Assembly: GCF_048771995.1 (NCBI RefSeq)
Contig: NC_133024.1
Coordinates: 58,982,501-59,046,500 of the forward strand
Length of the DNA stretch: 64,000 bases
From: Taeniopygia guttata
Lineage: Eukaryota > Chordata > Aves > Passeriformes > Estrildidae
Direction: 5' to 3'
The notes below the pieces were generated by a model. That model had not been told where the DNA came from. It saw only the letters and a program-made list of their open reading frames with translations, and ran no database searches. Shown here one piece after another: positions 13,780 to 25,217 of this stretch. A program made the position numbers and the translations under genes. Each line of letters begins with the position of its first letter. Position 1 is the stretch's first letter.

Positions 13780-14399
13780 GATATTCAGAACTAGGCAATG
13801 TTTTGGAGAGATTCCATTGAAACATTTCATGGAGCATGAAGGAGCTAGTGAGTGCTGGGAGTTTTTCAAGAACACTCTCCTGGAAGCAAAAAGAGTCCAT
13901 CCCCTTTAAAGGTAAGGGAAGCGACAGAGCAAGAAATCTTTTTGGCTTATCTGTGAGCTTCTGAACCTGCTCAAAACCAAGAGAAGCATAACAGAGATGG
14001 AAATTGGACAAATACCAGTGGAGAACTACAGGGCCAGTGATGGCAGAAATGGTGTCAAAGATGCAAATAGAAAAACAACAGCCCAACTTAAATGGAAGTA
14101 GGTCCAAAATGCAAAAAACTACAAGAAAGAGTTTTTCAGATATGTAAACAAAAGCAGGTACAAAACGAAAATATCGACTGGCTGTTAAACAGGAAAGATT
14201 AATTAGTCACTAACAACAGTGACAAGGCATAGGTTCTCAACTCTTTCTTCACCTCTGTCATCACCAACAGTGTTGTGCCTCAAGCCTTGAAAACAAAAAG
14301 CCAGGTTAATGCAAACACAGAGCCATTGTCACTGCCGGAAGAGTTGGTTTGTGAACTCAAGCTTGACCCAGCAAATCCATGGGCCTGGACAATATTCTC

Positions 14400-14404
14400 C
14401 TGAG
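14400..14404. repeat. Target-site duplication CTGAG, left copy
   Basis: The five bases directly left of the solo LTR are identical to 15350-15354. A 5-bp duplication fits many retroviral integrases. Confidence 0.85.
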
Positions 14405-15349
14405 TGTCACAGTTTGATGCTGGTGCAATGACAGCACCCCCATGAAAATGTACCTTCCCAAATAAATGCTGTGAGATGTGATCTGGAACAGAGTAGAGCA
14501 GGCTTAAACTTAACAACAAAGGGGAAAAACTTCATTAAACTACTACTATGATAAAAGGAAAAACCAAGAAAAACACACACTAAATCTAAAATGAAAACCT
14601 TCTAAAACATTCCTCTTCCCCCTACCCTACTCTAACAAACTACAGTGAGACACAACTTGGACTTAATCAAGTTATCACCTTTGAATATACTCAGCCTATT
14701 AAGGGAGAGAGGAGTCTCTCTTGCACTATAGACCCCCAAGATACACAGTTGTTACTTCTTGTGTTTCCATGTTACACATGCCACTGCCTGGAGAACATCT
14801 GTCAGTGTGACACTCTCCTCTCCATGTCACAGTGCTCTTATCACCGTGCATGGACACACTGCTCATAGGGCTTTTTTAACGATGCTTTGCTAAGGACTAA
14901 AAGGAACAACAGTCCAGTATTTCATTTTGGGACCACAGTCCCCCTCATTTTCTTCTTCTCCTGGGGCCGAGGGTGAAAACAGAGATCTTCATCTTCCTGA
15001 AGACAGAGGGTATCATCACCCTCTTCTCAGATTTTTTTCTGTTCACTCTATTCTTGTACTGTCCACAGGAGCTGGCTTGGTTCTAGATCTTTCACTCCCT
15101 GGCTTACTTTTACAGGCTGCATGGCTTCCCCTCCCCCACCCAGCTTGTGGCTGGGTAGGGGAGGTCTGCCCTCTCTGATGACTGGAACCAAAGAGACAGT
15201 TTTCCTGAGAGTTCTTGCTTTTAACCCCCCATGTTCTCAGAAATGTCCAACCTTCAGTAGTTACTCTAAGTACCAATATCTAAATGTGACACTGATTAGT
15301 TTGACTACCAACTTCTTGAGAAAATTCTCTTCCATGTCAAACCGCAACA
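14405..15349 (-). mobile_element. Solo LTR (945 bp) inserted in CR1, with target duplication
   Basis: The element begins TGTCACAGTTTGATGC on the plus strand, ends GTCAAACCGCAACA and obeys the TG...CA rule. It is flanked by perfect 5-bp duplications CTGAG at 14400-14404 and 15350-15354. Removing it together with one CTGAG copy rejoins CR1 ORF2 codons KSMGLDNILLR to VL-ELADVIGR, apart from one missing base. That confirms both boundaries. Minus orientation is inferred because the reverse complement has retrovirus-like order and a decayed poly(A)-signal region at about 14529-14540. The sequence resembles passerine ERV LTRs that I know by memory. No internal retroviral genes are present, so it most likely formed by LTR-LTR recombination. 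Confidence 0.88.
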
Positions 15350-15354
15350 CTGAG
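15350..15354. repeat. Target-site duplication CTGAG, right copy
   Basis: The five bases directly right of the solo LTR are identical to 14400-14404. The CR1 reading frame resumes here. Confidence 0.85.
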
Positions 15355-16810
15355 GGTGTTGGAGAGCTGGCTGATGTCATTGGGAGGCTGTTCTCCCTAA
15401 TTTTTGAGATATCATGCAGATTGGGAGACATGCCCAAAGACTGGAAGAAGACTAATGTCACTCCCATCTTTGAGCAGGACATAAAGGAGTATGCGGAAAA
15501 TTAAAGGCTCATCAGTAGTATTTCATTCCCTTGGAAAGTTATGGAACAAATATTCCTGGGAGCTATCACAAGTCAGATGAAGCACATAACTGGGAAAGGT
15601 CAGCATGGATTCACAAAGGGCAACACATGTCTGACAAACCTAAACACATTCTCTGACAAAGGAACCTGCTCAGTTGATATGGGTTAAGCAATGGATATTG
15701 TCTACCTGGATTTTTCCAAGACTATCAGTACAGTTTCCCACAGCTTCCTCCCTGAGAAACTGACGCACTGAGGTCTAGACAAGTGGTCCATGTGGTGGTT
15801 GGGAACCTTGCTGACCATCAGCACTCAGAGGGTTATGGTAAAGAGCTCCTTTACAAGCTGGCAACCTATGAGGTCTCACAGGGATCAATATTGGACCTAA
15901 TGCTGTTTAATGTCCTCATAAGTGATCTGATGATGGGATCAAATGCACCTGGATGAAATTTGCTAAAGATATCAAACTGAGCCGGGAAGCGGGTAAAGGA
16001 GAGATGTAAGGGAGAGATGTTCCAGAGGAAGACCTGGATAGGCTGAAAGAGTAGGGTAAAAAGAACCTTATGACGTTCACCAAACATAAATGTAAAAACT
16101 TGTACCAGTGGAAGTATAATCCAGCAGTGCAGCACAGGCTGGGATCTCCCCAGATGGGAGCAACTGTGTGGAAAGGGAGCTGGGCGTTCTGGTGGACAAA
16201 CAGCTCAATAGAAGTGAACAGCATGCAGCTGCTGTAGCAAAAGACGCTAACAGGATGCATCATCAAGGGCATCCCCAGCACATATAAAGAAGGCATTGTC
16301 CCAACCTCCTCAGTGCTTGTCAGGCCACACCTGGAATACTGTGCTCTGTTTTGGTCCTCACTAAGCAAATAAGATGTGGACAGAATGGAGAGGGCCCAGA
16401 GATGGGCCACAAAAGTGATGAAAGGACTGGGAAGCTGGCACAAGAAGAAAGGCAGTTCTCTCAGCCTTTCTGGAGGCTTTGCTCAGGCTTGAGGAAGGAA
16501 GGCTTAGGGGAGACCTTTTCACCATGCTCCAGTATTTAAAGGTGGCTACAAAGGTGATGGAGTTTACAATGTGTCACACTGAAAAGACAAGGAGTAATGA
16601 GTTACTCCTGGGGAGATTACCATATGACAGAAGTAGAAGGCTTTTCACAACAAAAACAACCATACACAGGAATAATTTCTTCAGTGAAATGGTGGATTTC
16701 CCAACATTAGACACTTCTAAGATTTGGCTGGACAGGGTGCTGGGCCATCTTGTTTAGAATGTGCTTTTGCTGTAAAAGGCTGTGTGGACCAGATAATCCT
16801 TATGTTCCCC

Positions 16811-19800
16811 TGCTCTTCAGTGATCAATAAAAGCGCAGATTCCCAATCTATATAATTCAGAATACAACTGGCAGTAAAATTCCAATCTTCTTTTTCTACT
16901 AAGGAAATTGATATGACTTAGACAGTATATTTTCACACATTTTCAAAAAGTTTGAATAGTTTCCCAGGGGACTGTATCCAGGTCCCAAGACATCCAGAGT
17001 GTCCCTAAGCAGCCCATACTAGGCAGTCCTTGCTCTCTACCTGAACCGTGTGTCACATGCATTTTGGACAGCCCTCCCATCCTTTATTTCTTCAAAGAAG
17101 TGTGATCCAAAAATGCAAATATACCAAAAAACAACATGCTAGATAAATCACACCCTCTCCCAACTATGTTGTTATAGACACAAAATTTATAGCTCAGAGC
17201 TAACACAGTCAGTTTTACCTTACTTAGATTTGTATTTCTCTGCTTCCCTTTCCTAAAGTACACTGAAACAAGACACCTAACAGGAATATTGGGATCATTT
17301 TTCCCCCTCATATGACTCTACTGAATCACATCGTGTTGCCCTATCACCCATATGGGACACTTCCTTCCTTCTAGGACAGACAAGTCATGCAAAGCAAACT
17401 GCTTTTCTGAAGAAGTCAGCCTAGCTTCCTGGAGTTCAGCAAGTTCCCCAGGGTCTTATTTATAAACTTACTTTGTTCTGCTTCTGGAAAAATAATGAAT
17501 GTTTCCACTGCTTTCCCTGATGAGTAATTTGGCTGAACACTTCTCCTAAGACTCCAGCACCAGTAGTTCCCACTTCGGTGGGCACCATCAAGGCTAATGG
17601 TCATCTATCACTCCTGCTCCAGGCTCCAACCGCACATTGCTCGAGGCATCCCATGATAGAGCAACTGAACCAGAATTCATAAATGGAATGCTGAGATTAC
17701 ATAAACACAACAGTCTCCAAACCAACTTGCTCAAGGAGTTTCTGAAAAAAATCAAGTTTTTCAGAAAGAAAACTTCCCTGCACTGAGGCAAATAATCCAC
17801 TGTGTTATTTATATAACATAAAAGTTTGTGCAGCCAAACAAATGAGATTAGAAATCAAACCTTAGTCACAGAATGATACTGGTACTCTTATCACAATATA
17901 GCAGCATTCTGAAGAAACAAACTATACATTTTTGTCTCCTTGGATGTGTTTTTCTAAGAGCTTGAAAAAGGAACACCAACATTTTTCATGTAGAGAACAT
18001 TAAACATTCAGTCAAAACACTTAAAAATTGACAATAAAATTCTTAAATAGAATAAAGAAAAGTAAGTACTATACTGCACACAGAGGAAAATAGTTGGACA
18101 ACAAAGTTGTTATGAATGCTACTGAGCTTTCCTTGGCTTTTACCAAGAGAAAGGACCTCTTTTCCTTAACCAAAACTAGGGGTGTAGAGAAGCAGATATG
18201 GAGGGCTCGAGGCAGGAAAAGGATCAGGAAAAGGACCTGCCCTCTTCTTTCCTTCCTTCACTTTTAAGAACTGAAAATGCTTATGTGCAAATTGGGTTTT
18301 TTTTATTATGTACACTTGTTGCCACTTTCAAATCCTCTAGACCCAATGATGAACAGCAATCAGCAACAAACTTTACAGAGAGAAGTATCAAAACAAACAA
18401 CCACTGGGATAATTCTCCCATTATATCATTTAAGGGACTGACACCACTTAGAGCCCACAGAAGTGAAGTTGCACCATACATCTCTCTTCCATGACTGTAA
18501 TGTCAATCTCAAGGAGTGTGTTGATCCTGTGAATGTTCCTGTCCTGAAATGGAAGCTCAAACATAGAAAAAAGAAGAACATCTTCCAACACTAACTCTAA
18601 TGCTACCATAATTTTAACTTTAAAAAAAAAAAAAATCTGTGGCATAGACAAAAAGACAATAAAGAAAGTTTCACAAACTAAACAGCAAAACTAAACAGTT
18701 TTGCTATTCCCAGAAAACTTTCCTTACAGGGAAAATGCTATCTATTCTAGAACCTGGGACTGTATTCTAACTAAAATACAAAAAAAAAGGCAGAAAGAAA
18801 TGTTATCACACAAAATTAAGTACTACCTATCTTGAAAACTGTAAATCTGTTCTGGTTAGATGTGTAGAACGAACATTTTAGAACCTTTTATTTGAGAACA
18901 TTTGGTGTAACCTGACTGGCTGACAGTTCTCAAAGATCAACCATTTCTGCAACCACAGCCGACTCATGCTGTGCCAGAAGTACATGTTTGGCTTAAAGCA
19001 GCTTCACAGCTATTCTGAATTTGATCCTTCTTTGCAAAGAACAGTCTGATTGGCTGGAATCAGATTCTGGTTCATCTACAGCAGAGAAGATCTTGCTATA
19101 ATTCTTCTCATTATCCCAGATCTTGACCTAGTTTTTCTTGTTTCAAAACAGAACCAAAGCATGCCTAATGCTCTCTGAAATATAAATTCTCATCAGTTGA
19201 TCTATTTCAGGTCCCCTTACACTTCCCTTGGTTCGGGCTCTAGCTTAGGCAGCTTAAGTATATCATGTAGCATTTTGTGCATGAATACTAACGTTTGTTA
19301 GGGGCACCAACACAAGATTACAGATAGATTTATAAAGGAATATGGAACTATTTCAGATACAGCAAAAGGCTTGATGGCATCCACTGTCCAGAAAAAAAAG
19401 TTGCAGTCAAAATTGTTGCTTTGCCAGAAGATTACGGATGAAACTGAAGTTTGTGCCCGAAGTACAGGGGGAGGTGCTTGCATGTGCACAAACAAACCCT
19501 GCCTTTTCTTTTCCTCTAGATGAGCCCCCATTGCTGAGAAGTGCCTGAGCCGCACTTTTAAGGGTAATCCCTAATAATGTCAGTATTGGTAAAGCAATAC
19601 ACATGCCTTTGCACAGAAAGGCCAGAGACCAAGCAATAAGCTTTCATAATTTCTCTTTTCAATTATAAATAGAGGTAGATATGATGCTGAATATATGTTT
19701 CAGAAAGCTTGAATATGATGTTATTTCAGAACAGTATGGGATATCAAACAATTCCTTTTCCACCTCAGATTACCAATATTCAATTTACACATAAATGGCC

Positions 19801-20506
19801 TGATTCATTTTTTAAAGCTTTATTAATTTTTTTTAATTCATTGAGTGTTTTTTTTTATTTTTTATCTTAACTGTTTCATCTTAGTGTTCTGTTTATGCTA
19901 CAATACAGTGGAGGTCTACTGGCCTTGAAGGAATGAATGGTGCAAAGATTATCTCTCTGAGCAATCCCTGTCAGGGGACTGAAGAAAAGGAGGGTCAATT
20001 ATACCAAGGAAAAGTGGAAAGGGGACTTTAGAATTGACTGAACACACAGCTGGAAACAAAAGACATAGGGGAAAATCCACACTACTGCATTGATTAATTT
20101 TCTTTTTTGACTTCTTATGCAGTAATATAGCAGCAACCACACCCAACACATACCATGAGATAAGGACTTATTCAAATCATTTCTGATTGGGGGAAACAAG
20201 ATAAATGTTCCTTCTGAGCCAAGTCAAGTTAGACTTTTTTTTTTCTTCTTTCTTTCTTTTTCAAAAGGAACACACTGAAAAGCCTTTCTGGTCACACTGC
20301 ATAACAATCAGGCTTTCACTAGCAATGCTCATACAGTACCTCCAGAGTTGGTGAATTCATAGCTTGCTTTGATATGGGCATCTCCTGTGTGCATGTACCT
20401 GTGTGACACTACAGACACTGCACACTTCAGGATCCTGTCACCATAGACCCAAACCAAAACTCACATGTGCTTTCAAATTTGAACTGTCTCTTCTTCGCTA
20501 TGGCAG
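16811..20506. other. Inferred ENOX1 intron 1, no gene seen
   Basis: Unique AT-rich sequence with short A or T runs (18620-18633, 19849-19864, 20228-20240). Frames such as 18198-18494 have no recognisable domain. No exon or RNA gene was found. Confidence 0.5.
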
Positions 20507-20688
20507 TGATGACACACTGGAACAGGCTGGCCACAGAAATTGTGGGTGTTCCATCCCTGGAAGTGTTTAAGACCAGGCTGGATGGGGCTCTGAGTAATCT
20601 GGTCTAGTAAGTGGCACCCAGGAGGATTGGAACTGGATGATCTTTATAGTCCCTTCCAACCTAAACCATTCTATGATTCCATGATTTT
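20507..20688 (+). mobile_element. CR1 LINE 3' end
   Basis: The sequence reads CACACTGGAACAGGCTGGCC, then GTTCCATCCCTGGAAGTG, AGACCAGGCTGGATGGGGCT, GGATGATCTTTATAGTCCC and TTCCAACCTAAACCATTC. It ends in imperfect ATTCTATG/ATTCCATG octamers (about 20668-20686), the characteristic CR1 3' tail. This is a 5'-truncated copy of about 180 bp, and little diverged. Confidence 0.95.
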
Positions 20689-21284
20689 CAGGACCAGTTG
20701 GTTTTATGTGCAATAACACTTTGAAAATTTGTTTTATCCAGTTAAATTTTTAGAGTTGAGGGCCTTATATTAATCTTACAGAGATGTACAAATCATATTC
20801 TATTACCTTCTGATAGGCAAAGCAAAAAATGCCCAGCCATCTCCCCCAAGAAGATGCATTTATCAATTTCTAAAAATACATAGGTGAAATATGGGAATTG
20901 ATAGGTAGATAGGTAGAAAGCAAGTTTCCATGCCAAAACTACAATTTCTACTGGGCAAAGCAAAGCAAGAAAATGCTTGTATAAATCTTCCTACAATGCT
21001 CATCACTCTGCTTCATTTACATGCATCCTGATCTTAGCATTATTGAGATTTAGAATTAATGACCCACTGAGATTTATGGGGCCAATTACACTTCTCAGCA
21101 TTACGACTTTGGGGGCCTACACAGCCTTGAACAGACATTAAAAGGTCACTCAGAAAACACTCACTAAGTCCAACAGACATCAGATGAGGCCCTTTGCCTA
21201 ATTAAAAAAGAAAAAAGCAGTCTAAATAGGAGATGCTTTGATAAAATCCCACATTAACCAGTATTTTTGTAAAATTCACTGTGC

Positions 21285-21303
21285 TTTTTTTTTTTTTTTT
21301 TTT
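21285..21303. repeat. Poly-T tract (19 bases)
   Basis: An uninterrupted run of 19 T. Confidence 0.95.
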
Positions 21304-24300
21304 GAGGGAACTGCTTAAAAGCATTTGCTAGTTGAGTCTAGTTGGGTTTTTTTATCCCCATCTCTTCCAAAAACATAGAAATACAACTGGACCTAGCACT
21401 GATCATTATGAAGCAGGAAATGACAGAATAGTTAATGTATATTAATGCAAGTGTGACAGATCTGACTATTGAGTGATGCCTAGAGGGATGGCTCAGTGTT
21501 CATGGAACTGTGAGGAACTTGGCAATGTTCCCTAGGAAGCAAAAAGTCCTTATATTAATACTGCCCAGTTGCAGCAACGGAGGCAACTGAAGCCATCTTT
21601 GCTTGCAGACATAACTGTGCACAGATTGCTCAACTTAGGCAATTCCATATGTTGTGGTGTTTCTTTTCCCCTCTTTCACAGGGGAAAAGTTGCTTTCTTC
21701 AAGCAACTCACAGTGCTGAGTGATGCAAGTCACCAACCAGTTACCATGTGTGTTGCACAAGAGAGGAAAGTTTTGAAATTAAGGAAAAGCATAGCATCTT
21801 TGTAACAAACAGACTGATAGATTAACAGATATCAAAGAAATTCAGAATGTTTCTTGACTTAAGCATTTTTAATGAAAGGAGGAAAATAAGTAAGTAAAGA
21901 GCTAGTTATGCTTCTGCCTGGCATGAATGAAATCATTCAAGTACGCATAATTTATAACAGAAACACCAACAATCACCTTTAACTACAGCACCACTGCCAA
22001 ATGGCACCATAATTAGGCTAGAAATGCTGTTCTTTGAGTAACGAATAGGATGTACTCGGCCTTGTTTTCTATATAGGATCATGCCATCCAAGCACACCAG
22101 CAGCATTTATTGAGAAATTCCCTGAAAGATAACAACAGATTGTAAAAGAGGTTCATGTAAATTTAGTTAAGAACAACTTCAGACATTATTTTCAATTACT
22201 GAGATAAAATCATGGTTTCTCTCTGAAAGAAGGGAAGTGGTTTTTTTCCTACACACTATACAGAGTCTATGAAAGCTTTAAGAATAGTCTATTTTCACAA
22301 ACAGTACCAGCTGCCTACTAATATTCCTTAACTCTGGTTTTTCCTCCCTCAAGTCATTTTTCCTATTATTTTCAACATTTTGTTTGATTGATTAATAAAA
22401 AGCAGCTTTCCTGCTCTAGATAACAGGTCACAGAATTCCCTTTACATCAAATATGTTTACCTGCTCTCAAGAATGTTAACTGATAGTTTTATTTTCTTTC
22501 ACCAAATCTGCAGGACTCTGGCCAAGCACTGACTTTTTCTGCTTCAAACTCCTCAGTGATTTCAGAGAGCATGAGGATGACAGCAGGACATGTGCATAAA
22601 ATTCCAGTCCTTCGAAGTTTGCACAAGGATCTGGAGTTAATTAACCAGAAAGTCTCTGTTAGCATGCATTAAAAAGAAGAAAAAAAGACCTTACCAGTTA
22701 ATCTTGAAGATCTGGGAAAAAAATTCGCTATCAAACAGGTTAGCATCCTTATTTAATAAGCTACACATGTATCCCCATCTGATGCAAGGGAATACATCTA
22801 CACTGTCTACTTTAGGCATGTAACTCTGCTATGACTGAGCCCTGTAATTGCAGGGTTCTGCACTACATGTACTGGATAAGCTGCTAATTCTTGCAGTTAT
22901 GTTACATGCCCAGAGTGAGTTTGTGTGCTCCCTCCACACATTTCAGCACAGCACTACCCTTCATGCTGTACACACAAATGGAGCCCCTCTGCTATTTCAG
23001 CCTTGCTGCCTCATTTCACTACGTGCACCTCCCTGAGTACGAAGAAATAAATCTACATATGCATTATGCCTCTTTGGGCAACAGAAGACCTCAGCAGTTC
23101 ATGAGCAGAACGCACACAGAAATAAATAAAGAAATTATATTCATTTTCTTTGGCACAGAAACCTGGAGACATGTCATGGAGATTTATTAGCCTTCTTAAG
23201 ATAGCTACTCAAGATACTGATGGAGTTGACAGAACAATCTTGTCACTCTCCCGTCAGACCACTGGCAGATTCGTGCACAGCAGAACTGCAGCTCTAGAGC
23301 AGTCTAGCCCTTCTAATACATCCCATTCCTCTCCCAAGGTAGACTTTATTAGTCTAGGGAATAAAATAATCTATAGTCCAAACAGCAGAGGGAAAACAGG
23401 AAAGCATATATGGCAGAACATTTAAGGACTTACTAGACTGAGGAGAAAAGCTTATCTTTGTTGAGAATGTACAGTCATTTGTATCCCTTTAAAGACAAAC
23501 CCAGAGGTTTCCCCATCATAAATGCTCACAAAATGACTGGGTGATCACCTGGTGTCTCACTGTACATCAAGCTAATTTTCCAGCAAGATTTGTTCACTTA
23601 GATTGCCCAAATGAAAGTCTCACTTAAAATAAAAATAAAAACAACTGTTACAAGTAACTCCCTAATCTGCCATCCCTTCAATAGGACTGAAGTGCTCTTC
23701 ACAGACATAGTACACAAGCATCTTGAATTAGCAGGGAACTATTTTTAAATACATGAAGGATAAGATACAGAATTAGCTTCATGGGGAATGAGAACCTCCG
23801 AGATTATTTACTTTCCCTTAATTATTTCAACTCACCCCTCATTGAGCTTTCCAATAGTACTACCTATTTCACACTAAAATTTTGATACTTAAGATATGTG
23901 AGAATGTTTCTTGAACATTTAAGATTATAGACCTTAGCAATACATAACCACCTTTCTCAAATTTACTTACCCACTTAAAAAATAATTAAATATACTGTAT
24001 GGCACAAATTTCCCTTTCTTTAGAACAACTGCTTCAGATTAAGGATCCCTATACAAAAGCAAAGCTTTCTTTGTGCTGAAACATGAACATTCTGACAAAC
24101 TGTACAAAACTATTGCACTTAAAGAGGCATGGGTAGTGTCTTATACTACTGATCTTATATAATGCAAGGAGCAAAAGGCAGATTACTATTGGAAAATTAC
24201 TTTTGAGAACAAGGTGACTAGAAAGCCTACCCAACCCCTGAACTCAAGAGAGAAACTTGAGTTTCTAAGCCTTTGAATAAAAAGAAATTTAGCATGGCCA

Positions 24301-24435
24301 TGCAGCACTGCTGGGCTACATCCACTACCCATCTTTGCTCCATGTGACATGGGCACATTTCTATCACTTACACAGGATACAAAAAAGGAAATTTAGAGTA
24401 ATCTACAATTCTATCCCTGTAGAAACAAATTTATT

Positions 24436-24770
24436 AGACTCTTCAGGACAGAGCCTTAAAATATAAAATAGTGGGAAAGGCAAGTAAAAAGGGTGAAGAG
24501 AGCAAATAAAAGGAAATCAATAAAGACAGAAAAAATACATCTGAAATATAAAAGAAATACAGGTTGTAGTAAAAAGACATGGGACAGACAGACATAAAGA
24601 AAAGGAGAAAGGAAGATTATAAAAATGGGAGATGACAAGAAGTGATAGAGAAAAAAGCATACAGAAGGGACCACTTAAAATTTCAAGAAAACCCAAAATC
24701 AACCACCTGAAAAAAAACTCAATACAAACAACAAACCAAACGAACCCCAACAAACAACTACAGCTCTACA
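24436..24770. repeat. A- and purine-rich low-complexity tract
   Basis: About 330 bases are strongly skewed to A and G on the plus strand. The tract includes repeated GAAA, AAAGG and CAAACAAC-like motifs near its right end. It produces hydrophobic F/L/C-rich frames on the minus strand that should not be read as membrane proteins. Confidence 0.7.
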
Positions 24771-25197
24771 TTCCTTCCCAAAAATTCCTCTAGAAACCAG
24801 AGCTGGAACAAAAGTAAGTGAAATTAATTTCACTGGCTAATTAAGTTTCTTTTGATTTCATTTTAGAGTTCAGCCCTGTCTCCATCAAGCTGTGGAATTT
24901 TTTTGCCAGAACCTCTCAGCTCCTGTGGAATTGAGGATGAGCTGAAGCAATGCCCGAATGATTTTCTGCACTGAGACACCTGAGATACTGCATACCATAG
25001 CATCAGCTCTGGATTTGTAAGGATGACTAGTCTTTACCAGGTAACAGAATTAAGATGCAGAAAACCTTCTTAATGTACCCATCAAGGTGCTACACATTAC
25101 TGCCACCATGTATATGAAAGAATGACACTGAGTTAGCAAGCAACTTATTATGCTATAAAGTGCTAATAATTCCTCTGTCAAAAACTTACTTGTCACT

Positions 25198-25217
25198 AAA
25201 AAAAAAAAAAAAAAAAA
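25198..25217. repeat. Poly-A tract (20 bases)
   Basis: An uninterrupted run of 20 A. It has no visible retrocopy upstream and is probably a simple repeat. Confidence 0.95.

Larger units (their letters stand above)
13780..16810 (+). mobile_element. CR1 LINE ORF2 remnant, interrupted by a solo LTR
   Basis: This is about 2.1 kb of decayed CR1 sequence once the inserted LTR (14405-15349) is set aside. It starts in the linker after the endonuclease, where 13869-14150 translates to a decayed LEA-K...AQLKWK...KNYKKEFFRYVNKSR series. It continues with the KSMGLDNI block at 14375, ELADVIGRLFSLIFE (15364) and DWKKTNVTPIF (15439). Next come QHGFTKGNTCLTNL (15603) and YLDFSK (15700). The copy is dead. 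Stops interrupt it (for example at 15502), a 1-bp deletion follows the LTR junction, the conserved AFD of RT motif A is changed, and the FADD box reads FAKD (about 15956). The C-terminal LDRVLGHLV is near 16729, and the 3' end fades at about 16810. It is older than the LTR that splits it. Confidence 0.92.

Noticed and set aside
15121..15504. 127-codon plus-strand frame.
   Set aside because: It is a chimera of antisense LTR sequence and CR1 ORF2 across the insertion junction, not a gene.
15916..16443. 175-codon minus-strand frame.
   Set aside because: It is the antisense shadow of the CR1 reverse transcriptase region.
24456..24753. Hydrophobic minus-strand frames resembling membrane segments.
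   Set aside because: They are produced by the A-rich plus strand (T-rich minus strand) and are low complexity.
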